Shown: positions 32,766-43,439 of the stretch, piece by piece
Position numbering within the stretch: position 1 is the first letter of the stretch
Layout of the letters: every line of letters begins with the position of its first letter
From: Gnetum montanum
Lineage: Eukaryota > Streptophyta > Gnetopsida > Gnetales > Gnetaceae
Direction: 5' to 3'
DNA length: 64,000 nucleotides
NCBI GenBank assembly: GCA_015680685.1
Contig: MNCI01011145.1
Span: 990,383-1,054,382, forward strand
Made by a program: the position numbers and the translations under genes
Notes under the pieces: generated by a model
The model's input: the letters and a program-made list of their open reading frames with translations, nothing else
Told to the model about the DNA's origin: nothing
Databases searched by the model: none

Positions 32766-34060
32766 GCCATCATACCATTTTTGTTCATTGGGTACTTATT
32801 CATTTACTGCATCTATAAAGAGAAGTTCATTAGGAAATTGGTTAGAGAGCAAGCTCTCCTTCTTTTTGTTATTCCATCGTAATTGAGACAAGTGATTAGT
32901 GATCACATTCTCAATCTCTTTTGAGTCTACCATTGTAAGATTAAATTCTTGCAAGATCACCGACCATTATATGATATAGGGGCTCACTATTGGCTTGTTC
33001 ATAAAGAAGTGAATGGCACAATGGCTAGTTTTTACAAACACTTTGTATCCAAGCACATACTACCTAAACTTCTCTAGAGCACACACCACTGCCATTAGTT
33101 CTTTCTCCATTGTGGTGCAATTTAGTTATGCCCTCATAATACTTTGACTTGTGCAGTGGATGTAATATAGATGTTTCTTGTTGTCCAAGTACATAAGCAT
33201 GACTCCCAAGGCATAATTTGATGCATCTATCATTATATGAAATGATCTAGACTAGCCAATTTCTTGTAGAATAAGAGTCTCTATGAACTTCTGCTTGAGG
33301 CTCTGGAATGCATTTTTGCATTCCTTAGTCTAGATGAATGAAACATCTTTCTTTGTAATCTCAACCAATGATTTTGTGATCTTAGAGAAATTCTCTACAA
33401 AATGTTGATAGTAGCCAATGTGTCCAAGGAATGATTGGAAATATTTAACAATTTTCTATTGGCTAGTTATTCCTTAGATGACCCTTATCTTTTTAGGGTC
33501 CACCTCAATCCTTGCTTAAGAAATTCTATGGCCTAGTACAGTGCCCTTCTAGATCATTAGATGGCTCTTCTGCCAATTAAGCTAAAGATTTATCTCCACA
33601 CATCTTGTAAGCACTTGCTCAAGGTGGTTCAAGGCTTGCTCAAATGTGGTGCCATAGGTGGAGAGGTCATCCATGAAGACTTTCACCTTACTACCAATAT
33701 TTTATTGAAAAATGCTTTAGACCAAGTATTAGAATGTTGCAAAAGCATTACATAAACCAAAAGGCATATTTCGATATGGAAAAGTTTCTTAGGGACTTGT
33801 GAATGTTATTTTGGCTTAATCCTTTATTGTTATCTGGATTTGGTTATAGCCACTATAACCATCGAGAAAGTTGTAATAACAATGCCCAGATACAGTGTCC
33901 AACACTTGATCCACAAATGGAATGGAAAGTGTTCTTTGAATGTTGTGATATTCAATAGCTAGAAGTCAATGAAGACCTGCCACTTGCCACCTTTCTTTGG
34001 CATAATCATGAGTGGGCTAACCCACTTACTATCTATAACGGGATAGATAAACCTTGCCTT
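32766..34060 (-). pseudogene. Ath-2 reverse transcriptase and RNase H
   Basis: On the minus strand: DSKWVSPLMIMPKKGGKW (RT entry, about 33965-34030), then the catalytic box KVKVFMDDLSTYGTTFEQAL (about 33640-33690), followed by NHLEQVLTRCVEIN. RNase H begins near 33240 with SFHIMIDASNYALGVML, then ALEKFR and FVKTSHCAIHFF. The end of the domain, ENVITNHLSQLRWNNKKKESL (32860-32930), is the usual N.VADHLSRL block. The F-M-D-D-x-S/A-x-Y-G form and the DHLSRL block point to the Athila lineage. Frameshifts and stops are frequent, especially at 33400-33560 and 33780-33950. The frame ends with WYDGIL at the Tat-1 insertion and resumes at 14015. Confidence 0.8.
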
Positions 34061-34689
34061 GATGAGTTGTTTTATTTCCTCTTTGAAAATATACTTTAAT
34101 TTGGGGTGCATTTATCGTTGCAATTGCCTCTTTGGCTTTATGGCTAGATTAGTGTAGATATGATGCTGGCATATCCTAGGATCAATCCCTATGAGTTCAA
34201 GATATGACCAAGCAAAGACTATTGGTTATTTGTTGACCATCCTTAATAGAATTTGTTTCTATTCAAGAGCAAGATTGACATTAATGATGACTAGCTTCTC
34301 ATTTTTCAAAAATGCATACTTCATGCTAGTAGGTAGATTTTTTAACTCTAAGGGCTCTTATTTAAAATTTTTAGGGATTTCAAACTCTTCCCAATATGTA
34401 TAATCAGTTACATCATTAGAGAATTAGTGATGAAGTTACTTTAGTTCATCCATGCCTTCAACATAGGCATATGTCAGGCTCTCAGTAGGTTCCATGGAAA
34501 GTGTGCTACTTCTAAAATTAGTTGTTATTCATTGGATGCCCTCCTATTTTGTGGCTACTACATATAGGCATACATGTAAAAATGGATGCTTTTTTCACGA
34601 ACCAAATTTTTTGCATGTAGTTGCACCCTCTATCGCTATATGAAATGCATGAAACTCATTTCTTCTCAATCTTTTCAAATGCATTTTCC

Positions 34690-35010
34690 TTGAAAATTTC
34701 CAAGCAAAGATCTCTGATGTTCATTTTTGCATCAATAGTACTTAGCCATGTCCTTCCTATAATGATTGAAAAATCCCCTTTGTAGTTCTCAACTTTGATT
34801 ACTAGGAAATCAGCACACAAACAATGGCCACAATATCTTCTACTAGTTCCAATGGAACAGTGATGGATTGGTCTACCAATTCTACTATGATATTGCTCTT
34901 CTTGAGAGGCAGTAGGTTCTAAGTAGTATACATCTCATGTGAAATCAAATTAACATAAAAACATAAATCTAGAAGAGCTTTGCATAGTTCATTCTCAACA
35001 ATATGCAAAT
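34690..35010 (-). pseudogene. Ath-2 protease
   Basis: On the minus strand: CKALLDLCFYVNLISHEMY (family LLDLGASVNLMPxxxY, so the catalytic DLGAS survives as DLCFY), ELVDQSITVPLELVEDI (family LADRSxxxPxGxVEDV), VENYKGDFSIIIGRTWLST (family ...IILGRPFLAT). A one-base shift separates the middle and last parts. The order and spacing are those of Athila proteases. The region 34060-34690 links to RT and is decayed. Confidence 0.75.
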
Positions 35011-35199
35011 AGGTAAGTGCACTTCTAGGATTAGCTAATTTCTTGAAAAGGTTGATAGCCTAGATCCAATTATATATGGCATGAATTAACATAACAATGT
35101 GGATCTTGGAAGGCATTTGGTTTGAAGGGCTCTCAATTTGGTGGCTTGTAGAGGATGAGGAAGGGGTAGGGTGACTAGTTGCATGAGTTTGTGAGGGCT

Positions 35200-36465
35200 T
35201 AGGAGGACTGTTGGATTAGAAGAATGGTCATTTGCAAGATGTAGGTTCCAAACCCTTTAGTTGATTAAATAGTTATAGAGTAATGACCCTTGTAGTATGA
35301 TGTTGTTGTGGCTAGTTTGGAAGCTCATCTTGCATGGATGGAGCATGTAGTATATATGTTGAGAATAGAGGAACATGTGCAAACACATGAGGATGGTATG
35401 GATGGAATATGATATCTCCTCTAGGAGTTGTAGAATAAGTTTGGTGATATTCTAGAGGGTGGTAGTGATGTTGGAAAGGAGAAACATGACTTGAAGAGTC
35501 ACATGGAGATAGGGGTTGATGAACATAGTATCCATATGGATTTGGCTGCCTATAAGGGTAGTGCTATTGTGGTGGTGGCATCCTCCATGACTATGGTTGC
35601 TACCATTGTTGATATTGCTCATATGGTTATGGTGGAGTTCCACTTGGATAATAACATTGTTTCTTGTGGTACTACTTGGGATTCCCTTGAGGATATGGCA
35701 ATCTTCTAGTTGTTTATCTTTTTGATAGTTGTGGATTCAAAGCATACACCCTAGATTCCTATAAGTGTGACACAACATGGCAACATCCTTAGGATGTTCA
35801 TAGTGGAAGATGTCACACCCACCATCATTATTCAATTTAGTCTCCACAACTTCTTCTACTACAACAACATTGCGCTTATCCCTTTGGTATGCATGTTGAA
35901 CTTCTTTTTTCCTCCTACGATAATGATCACTACTTTGCTCTCTTAAGTCTTCTGCAACTTTTAGAGTAGTTTGAAATTTTTTATCTAAAGAATCCCACAT
36001 TTTAACTACCTTAGCAAAACTTTTAGACATAGATTTTTGGATCAACAAGGTCTTCCATTGCACCACTGAATCAAGAGGTAACTCCTCTTCACTATCACAA
36101 GTAGACCTCCTTCTTCTGATGGAAGGGTTTCTATTATATTCTTTTGCACTTTCTTGTTTCTTCAAATATTCTCCTTTTTTACTACATGCTCTATCAGCCT
36201 TTGTATTTGATGGACTCTTAATTTTGACAGTCTTCCTTGGGCATAGACCCCAAGGGTACTCTATGTTTGTAAGTGAAGCACATCTATGATATGTTAAAGT
36301 TGTTCTTGCTGAGAGTAATGATGGCTAGGGCATTGATGTAATAATGAATAATATCTGCCAATGGCAACATCCAAGGCTCATGTGTTCCTTGTTTGCAGCC
36401 TTGGATTTACCTTTGCAAGTTTGATAGTCTGGAGTATGTCTGCGATGAACCATAAAGTTTTTCCA
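35200..36465 (-). pseudogene. gag: Ath-2 gag, 5' truncated
   Basis: Aligned with Ath-1 gag. The part at about 36190-36465 matches the gag core of Ath-1 at about 1270-1540 (same order of words for the LG-Y, RYY and YQTY regions). At 35737-36165 there is a basic, helical segment (RRRRSTCDSEEELPLDS...KSFAKVVKMWDSLDKKF) ending in CDIFHYEHPKD (about 35784-35817), the family zinc-like motif with the second Cys changed to Phe. A P/Y/H/Q-rich tail (35390-35720) follows, like Ath-1 and Ath-4. Homology stops near 36465, so the N-terminus and 5' LTR are absent. Confidence 0.7.
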
Positions 36466-36469
36466 ATTT

Positions 36470-37967
36470 TTAAAATAAATATCTTCATAAAATGTATGTA
36501 ATTAAATTCATTTGATTTAAATATCTTTGTTTAATTAATGATTATTTTAATAATGATAAGAATTAGTTTATTTATTTTTTTTAATATGAGATATGATTAT
36601 ACATTAATACATATTATATATATATATATAATATAAATTATATAAATATTATTTACATAAGCATTATAGTTTAATAAAGTTAGGGCATTCCCACCACAAA
36701 TAATAGATAATTCCAAGGACAACGACTCTTGTACCACTAGCATCATCATCAATGATTGTCAGTAAGTTGTCCTTAGTCATCATACCTAGGAACTTTGGCA
36801 TTTGTGTGGTGTGCAGATGGTACATCTTCTGTGGCCACACCAACCACATGCTAGCTCAGTGCCATAGTTTTTAAGTTTCATGTGGAAACAAATAGGTGGT
36901 GAATTTGACACATCATTGAACATAGCTAGGGGACAAGCCAGGTTGAAGTTTGCGGTGCCTCAACTATTGCAACAAGGAAAGGTGTCTCTGTGTGCAGTCG
37001 ATGTAGGCAGCAAGGGTTTGATTGTTGTAGGCAACGAGGGTTTGATTGTTGTAGGTAGTGAGGGTTTCCAGTAGCACACGTGATGCAACCATGGTAGGCA
37101 GATCAAAGAAGGCCAATGCGCAGCATGATAGGTTGTAGTGATGGCAAGTGGTAGTGATGGTAAGTACGTAGCATGGAAAGGGTAGCAGTAGCAACAATGA
37201 ATAGAAGTGGTAGCGTCTCATGATAAATGAAGGCTATGATCCTGATGATGCTACTACTGTCTCTCTTTCGCATTAACCAAAAGATTATGAACAAAATTTA
37301 ATTTTGGAGATTAAAATGTTAACATTAGTATTTACCCCTATAATCATGGATTCAGTATCTTATTGAACTAGGATTGATTTGATTATTTTTAAACATTTGG
37401 GAGTATAAATAATACATCCCACATCATGAAAGAGTAGTAGTAATAATTATTATTATTTCCATTTTCCTTGAAGAAGAGAATAGAGAATAGGAAAGAGAAA
37501 AAATTGATACCTAAGTAGATTCCACATCAAATTGAGATCAATTATTCTTGTGCTTTATGTTGAGGATCTATTAAGCCTTATGGAAATTCTTGAAGCCCAT
37601 CCACTGGCTATTAGAGTTATTGCATTGTGAAAACAATAAGGTAGAATTGCAAATTAGGAAAAGTCTCCCTTGTGATCTTGAATTGTTATTTATAGTTTCA
37701 ATTTGATTTAATTATTCATTTTCATTCTTAAACTTAATATTAGAAGTTAGGATGAAAATTTATTATTACACTTATTTGTGACATTCATAAGTGTAGAATT
37801 TAATTGGACTCAATTCTAATTATTTATTATCTTGATAATCTTTTGACTTTGAACCATTTCTCCATGGATACAACTCACGAGTTAGTCATAGATGAGGTGA
37901 CTTCTCTACAATGAAAGAAAAATAAATTTTAAAGGTATCCAACACCTGAATTTTGCTTGGCTTGTCA
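36470..37967 (+). repeat. Probable Ath-3 5' LTR
   Basis: Everything between the end of Ath-2 gag and the Ath-3 PBS. A TATA box (GTATAAATAATA) lies at 37403-37414 and the LTR end ...CTTGTCA at 37967. The left edge is uncertain: 36480-36660 is very AT-rich with a short (TA)n, and the first bases could belong elsewhere. At 37003-37069 there are 2.7 copies of a 24-bp repeat (GTAGGCARCGAGGGTTTGATT-type). No matching 3' LTR was found in the window. Confidence 0.5.
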
Positions 37968-37970
37968 ATT

Positions 37971-37988
37971 TGGCATCATTGCCAAGGA
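37971..37988 (+). promoter_or_regulatory. Ath-3 primer binding site, tRNA-Asp-like
   Basis: TGGCATCATTGCCAAGGA against TGGCGCCGTTGCCGGGGA: 13 of 18 match, all differences are transitions. It follows the LTR end by 3 bp. Confidence 0.8.
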
Positions 37989-38929
37989 GGTTGACAAAGT
38001 TAATCATCATCAAGGATTCTGTAAGCTTTATTTTTTAAATTTCTTATTTATTTATTCATGCATTTTTTCTTTTATTTTTGTAATTTAAGAAATGGTTTCT
38101 TTTACTTGTTTTTCCTTCATAAATAAAAATAAAAATAGAAATAAAGAAAAATCCCAGGAATCAGCTCCTCTTATCACACAACCAATTGAAACTGTTAAAA
38201 TTTGCAATTAAATCCATGATAGTATGAGTTATTAAATTAGTTTGTAAGATCTTAGGAATGGTAGCCCATGAATGTGCCAATGAAGAGTGTTTGTGTTAAT
38301 GAAACTAACAAAGCAACCAAGGAAACCTACACAAATTCAACCTTCTAAGAGCACTATTAGCTTTAATAACTAAACAAAAGTTAATGAAAACTAAGACTAA
38401 GAATAACCAATACAATCAAGATCTGATTATTCTTCCCCTCAGGTAACACAAAATCCCAATGAGAAAACACAACGTAATTTTTCCATAACTATCAACCCTC
38501 TATTTGACATTCCAACTACAACCATGAGTTCAACTATGGGGGCAAGATCTCAAAATCTAGATACTACCCTAATGTCAACGTATGTGACCACAATTGGATG
38601 TATTACCCAACCAATAAATACTTTGAATTTACAAACTTCATAAATAGTAACCTCATTACCAAGTCCTATAGTAACCCTAATAGTAGCTTTAACTTATACT
38701 ATGGGATCTTCCTCACATCATGTACCTCCTCCATTTTCGTTAGTTTCAATTTCATTCTCCTTCAGTGGTTTGAGTTCCAATGTTCCAATTAATTAGCCAT
38801 ACTTAGGACAAACCTTTAAAGAATTGTTAAATCAAAGAACATCAATTATACCTCAAAGCCCATTAGTTTTCCCACAAGGAAGAGATGTAGAGGTTAAAAA
38901 TATTCATTTATTACCTATTTAAGGGGAAC

Positions 38930-40110
38930 AAATTATGAGGATCTTGTCGCTCACATAAGAGAATTTGAAACAACATTAGCTATGTTAGCACCTCAAAGTG
39001 GGGATAGGACTAAGATGATTGCTTTCAAATCAACCCTAAAAGACAAAGTTTATTTTTGGCTACAAACCCTTAGAACACAAATTAGTTCTTGAGATGAGTT
39101 TAAAAATGCTTTCCTACAAAGATTTCTTTCCAATGATAGGTTGTGTTCATTAAGAAAGCAATTAATAAGTTTTATGCAACATGAGGATGAGGATTATGAG
39201 AGTACCTTTGATAGATTTAAAGGACCATGCTTAAAAAATCAAAACCATGGATTCCTAGCCCATCAATTAATTCAAATCTTTGTAGAAGGCTTATTATCTT
39301 ATTGTAGGAAAAATGTTGACTTTGCATGTGGAAGAAATATTTTAAATGTGACATCGATAGATGGTTGGAGAATTATAGATTAATTAGTAGGCCAAAGTAA
39401 AAGTTGGCCAAAACCCAACATTATGCAAGGCATGACTCAATAAATAGAATAGTTAAATAGAAAATTTGATGGATTAACATGATTGATGAAGAAACAAGAT
39501 CATGGAATTCAAAGTCAAGCATGCAACATATTTGGTAGTCTCCAACATGACCAAACAACCTGCCCAACACTTTTTTATTATCAAGAGGAAACACAAGAGT
39601 TAGCAAAGGCTTTTCAACAATATCAGAGCCACCCAACAATGAATTTTCCTCAACAACCATTTTACCAACAACAATATCCTCAATAATATCCTAAGAATAA
39701 ATTTAGGCTATTTAAGAATCCAACTAATGAACACTTTGATGAACTCACCCAAAGCCTTACTTCCTTCATAGAAGAAAGTAGACAATTCATGAGCAAGACT
39801 AGAAGGAGATTTCAAGACTTAACTAAAAACAAATTACCATCCAATCCTGAACCTAATCCTACATTTCAAAGAAAAGGGAAAATCAAATTACATTCCATTA
39901 CTACAAGGAGTGGAAAAATATTTGAACCTAAACCCCAAAAGAAGGTGAGATTTCAAGAGGTAGAAACACAAGAGGAAACATAGCCACAAATAGTCAATGA
40001 GGAAGATCAACCAACTATGGAAAAAGATCAACCATTACTTCCTAAACAATTAGTTGACCTCCTTTTCCTAAATGATTATAAGAGGATTTTACAACTAAAT
40101 CCCATCTTGA
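38930..40110 (+). pseudogene. gag: Ath-3 gag
   Basis: Gag of an Athila-like element on the plus strand. NYEDLVAHIREFETTLAMLA (38935-38995), then DKVYFWLQTLRTQISS and DEFKNAFLQRFLSNDRLCSLRKQL, followed by FMQHEDEDYESTFDRFKGPC at 39173-39232 and GFLAHQLIQIFVEGL (39250-39294): the retrotransposon gag core (A..WL..L...I..W.EL...FL..FFP). After a run of stops around 39380-39480, a Q/P-rich segment (39570-39690) and a basic K/R region (39790-39980: KTRRRFQDLTKNKLPSNPEPN) precede the protease. There are fewer stops than in the other elements, but the first third (37990-38930) is poorly readable. Confidence 0.8.
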
Positions 40111-40114
40111 AAAA

Positions 40115-40660
40115 ATGTTTAGTGAATTATACTTGCATATTCATTTTGAACAAGTAGTAAAAGACACCCCTGTTTATGCAAAATACTTAAGGGAAGTATG
40201 CACTAGGAGTAGAAAGGAAAAAATTCGTAAACAAGTTTATTTAGTTGATAATATTTCTCAACTTATACAAAGACATGAAATTCCTAAATACCAAGATCCA
40301 GGAGTTCCTACCATTTTAATTAACATAAATGGACAAGAAATTAGAAATGACCTATTAGATTTAGGAGCTAGTATTAATATTATGCCCCTTGAAATGACTA
40401 GATCACTTGATATAGATGATATGAAAAGAGTAAACATGACACTGTCATTAGTTGATGGTTCAAGTGTAAGTTCCATAGGAATCATAGAATACTTAATAAT
40501 AGAGGTAGGAAAGGGGAAATACCCAATTAATTTTGTTTTTTTTGGAAGTAAAAGATCCTGATTGTTTGCCTATTATATTAGGTAGACCTTGGTTAGCAAC
40601 AGATGATGCAGTAATTAATTGTAGATTTGACCAACTTCAACTCTCATTTGAAAATCTTAG
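40115..40660 (+). pseudogene. Ath-3 protease, nearly open
   Basis: Gag-Pol protease on the plus strand. After an N-terminal linker (FSELYLHIHFEQVVKDTPVYAKYLRE, with a basic KEKIRKQ), the domain QEIRNDLLDLGASINIMPLEM carries the active-site DLGAS (40358-40372), followed by VNMTLSLVDGSSVSSIGIIEYLIIEV and PINFVF. A one-base shift at about 40545 precedes the final VKDPDCLPIILGRPWLAT block (40550-40605). The first 148 codons from 40115 are open. The pattern LDLGAS-N-MP...GIIEDVLIxV is that of Athila proteases. Confidence 0.9.
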
Positions 40661-41049
40661 TTTTACACTAAATATATATGATAAGGTAAACAAGATCATT
40701 TAAATACAAACTTGAAGTAAGTAAGAATGCTTTACATCATACCCATTTCAACAATGGCACAAGATAGGAAAACATTAGTATTGAATAACTTTGAGGAAGG
40801 ACGTTTAGACCCCTCAACTAAGGAACACTAAGATCTCCTTGACCAAATTCTAAATTTAGGTTTAGGAAATATTGGAGAAATTATTTAACAACAAATAAAT
40901 ATTCCTTGGATCTTAAAGAACTAACTAATATGATTATGTATATTTTTCTAGATCAAAATAAACCATTAATAATAAACTTCCAACTTACCAATGAGCTAGA
41001 AAGTGAACTACTAGAAATGTAGCATAGAAGATCTAAGGCATTTACATGG

Positions 41050-41990
41050 AGCTATGAGGAGCCTCACCAAGAAATATCACCCAACATCTACCTACATCAT
41101 ATCTATCTAGAAGACAATGCCAAACTAGTAAGAATTCCCCCAAGATGAATTAATCCAATTTTAAAACAAATAGTTAAGCAAGAAATTTCAAAACTTTAAA
41201 AAGAAGGAATCATTTATCTAATAGCAGATAGTGAATGGGTAAGCCCCATTACTATAGTTCCAAAAAATGGTAGAAAATGGAGAGTTTTTGTAGACTACAG
41301 AAGATTAAATGAAAACATTAAAAGGACCATTTTTCATTAAGATACATAGGCTAGATTCTAGAAAAATTAGAAGGACATGAATATTACTATTTTTTGGATG
41401 GTTACATTCCAGTAGCTATTTCCCATGAAGACTAACATAAAAAAACCTTTACATGTCCTTATGAAACTTTTGGATATAGATGAATGTCTTTTGGCCTTTG
41501 TAATGCACCAACCACTTTCCAAAGAGCCATGATCTCAATATGTTTGGATATGTTAGAAAATTATGTTAAAGTTTTTATGGATGATTTTGCAGTTTATGGG
41601 AATACTTATGATGAAACCTTACAACATCTTGAACATGTCTTAGATAGATGTATAGATAAAAATTTAAAATTAAGTTGGAAAAAGAGTCACTTAATGGTTA
41701 CAAGTGGTATAGTATTAGGACATGTTATTTCTAGAGAAGGGATAAGGATCAATGATGAGAAAATAAGAGTCATATCTACACTTCTAGCTCCAACTAATTT
41801 AAAGACTCTTTAATCTTTTCTAAGACATGATGGATATTATAGAAGATTTATCAAAGACTTCTCAAAAATTGCTAAACCATTATATATGCTCTTAGAAAAG
41901 GATGTTTCATTTTTTTGGGCTAATGATTGTCACAAAGCATTCTTGGAACTAAAAAAAAGAGTAACCACAACCCCTATATTAAATGCACCT
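41050..41990 (+). pseudogene. Ath-3 reverse transcriptase
   Basis: Plus strand. EWVSPITIVPKNGRKWRVFVDYRRLNEN (41230-41320), a shift near 41340, FLDGYIPVAISHED, ETFGYR, then an open stretch from 41484: MSFGLCNAPTTFQRAMISI, YVKVFMDDFAVYG (MDD at 41577-41585), LEHVLDRCIDKNLKLSWKKSH, GIVLGHVISREGI, and KTLQSFLRHDGYYRRFIKDFSKIAKPL (with a stop). The box FMDDF-x-VYG and the GLCNAP-TTFQR motif assign it to the Athila lineage. It is the best preserved RT in the window, yet clearly inactive. Confidence 0.9.
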
Positions 41991-42420
41991 AATTGAGATT
42001 ATCCATTTGATTTAATGTGTGACACTAGTAACATAGCAGTAGGGGTAGTTTTGGAACAATACATTGATAATAAACCAAGAGTGATTTATTATGTGTTCAA
42101 AAGTCTAGACCAAGCCTAAGTAAATTATACAACTATAGATTAAGAAATATTAGCCATTGTATATGCTCTAGATAAATTTAAACATTGCTTAATTGGATAT
42201 AAAACTAGAGTATATACTGATCATTTAGCCATTAAATTCTTAGCTAGCCAAAAAAAAATGCAAGAATAATGAGATGATGCTTATTACTCCAAGAATTTGA
42301 GCTAGCTATTCTAGATAAAAGAGGTAGGGAAAATGTAGTGGTAGATAATCCTTCCAGGCTAGAAATTGCTAATGAGAATTGAACACAAGGAATTTTTCAT
42401 GATGAATTTCCTAATGAATG
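41991..42420 (+). pseudogene. Ath-3 RNase H
   Basis: Follows RT in frame pieces. FDLMCDTSNIAVGVVLEQ (first catalytic Asp region, 42008-42061), PRVIYYVFKSLDQAQVNYTT, EILAIVYALDKFKHCLIGYKTRVYTDHLAIKF (42140-42240; TDH holds the last Asp), LLQEFELAILDKRGRENVVVDNPSRLE (about 42285-42363). This is the standard gypsy RNase H order. Stops come from Q and E/W codons and there is one poly-A slip near 42250. Confidence 0.85.
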
Positions 42421-42429
42421 ACTTTTTTC

Positions 42430-43430
42430 TAAAAGAAGGATCCTTGGTTTGTTGATATAGCCAACTATCTAGCCAATATGAAAGTCCCTGCCAATTGGAC
42501 TAAGGAGAAAAAGAAATTGTTCCTACACACCATATCTAGATACATTTGGAGTAGCTTGTATTTCTATGAAATATGTAAAGATAATATATCAAGAAGATGT
42601 GTGGCTGAAAATGAACAACAAGAAATTCTACAAATGTGCCATGATGATTTAAAAGGAGGCCACTTGGTTAGCAAACATACTGATATCAAAATACTTCAAA
42701 GTGGATTTTATTGGTCTTCAATTTTTAAAGATGCACATAAGTATGTGCAAGAGTGTGATAAATGTCAACGAATGGGGGCCATAACAAAAAGACATGAAAT
42801 GCCCTTAAAGCCAAATTTAATAATAGAACCATTTGATGTGTGGGGTATAGACTTTTTAGGACCATTTCCACCATCTAATGGATGTTAGTACATCTTGGTT
42901 TGTATCGACTATGTTACCAAATGGATTGAAGCAAAAGCCATCCCAACAAATGATGTTAAGGTAGTTGTACCATTCCTTACAAAAAATATTTTCACATGTT
43001 TTGGGACTCCACAAGCAATCATTAGTGACCAAGGAACTCATTTTGTAAATAAAATAGTGAAAAAATTCCTTAAGTCTTGTGGTATTCGACATTAAATAGC
43101 TATTGGCTATCATCCTCAAACAAATGGCCAAGTTGAAAATGCTAATAGAATTATCCTAAATATATTAACAAAAACTGTATGTCTTAAACAAAAGGATTCA
43201 TAAAAAAATTTTCAAGATGCACATTGGAATTATAGAATTACTTATAAACCAAGTTTAGGATATTCACCTTATCAATTGGTTTATGGTAAGTTATGTATAT
43301 TATTAGTCAAACTGAAATATCAATCTTTACAATTAGCCCAATAGCTTAATTTTGATGAAGACATGAATGAAGCCTCTAGAACTAATCAACTTCACAAACT
43401 TGATGGCCAACATGTTGGCACTCAGCACTA
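42430..43430 (+). pseudogene. Ath-3 integrase, nearly open
   Basis: Plus strand, open from 42478 to 42888 except the first residues. HDDLKGGHLVSKHTDIKILQ and CDKCQRMGAITKR form the HHCC finger; FDVWGIDFLGPF holds the first catalytic Asp (about 42830-42865); IDYVTKWIEAKAIPTNDVKVV follows one stop; IISDQGTHFVNKIV has the second Asp (about 43018-43055) and YHPQTNGQVENANR the Glu, so the DDE triad is intact, unlike in Tat-1 and Ath-2. WNYRITYKPSLGYSPYQLVYGK closes the core, and the C-terminal part decays by about 43430. No PPT or 3' LTR follows, so the element is truncated. Confidence 0.9.
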
Positions 43431-43439
43431 TCCTTTGAC

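Larger units (their letters stand above)
6786..36465 (-). mobile_element. Ath-2, Athila-like LTR retrotransposon interrupted by Tat-1
   Basis: Pieces in minus orientation line up as one element: 3' LTR (6786-7638), PPT, third ORF (7869-10707), internal promoter-like region (11.1-11.2 kb), integrase (12830-14015), [Tat-1 inserted 14021-32760], RNase H/RT (32766-34060), protease (34690-35010), gag (35200-36465). The joint at the insertion is clean: removing Tat-1 and one target duplication restores the protein context between RNase H and integrase (WYDGIL followed by TYLLTQE). The 5' LTR and the gag start are missing, because homology to the Ath-1 gag stops near 36465. The LTR and PPT match the Ath-4 family. 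The stretch 11230-12830 between promoter region and integrase is AT-rich, with poly-A-like runs at 12360-12720, and shows no recognised gene. Confidence 0.75.

Noticed and set aside
36600-36660. TA-rich stretch as a replication origin or MITE
   Set aside because: No terminal inverted repeats or target duplication were seen; simple AT-rich DNA.
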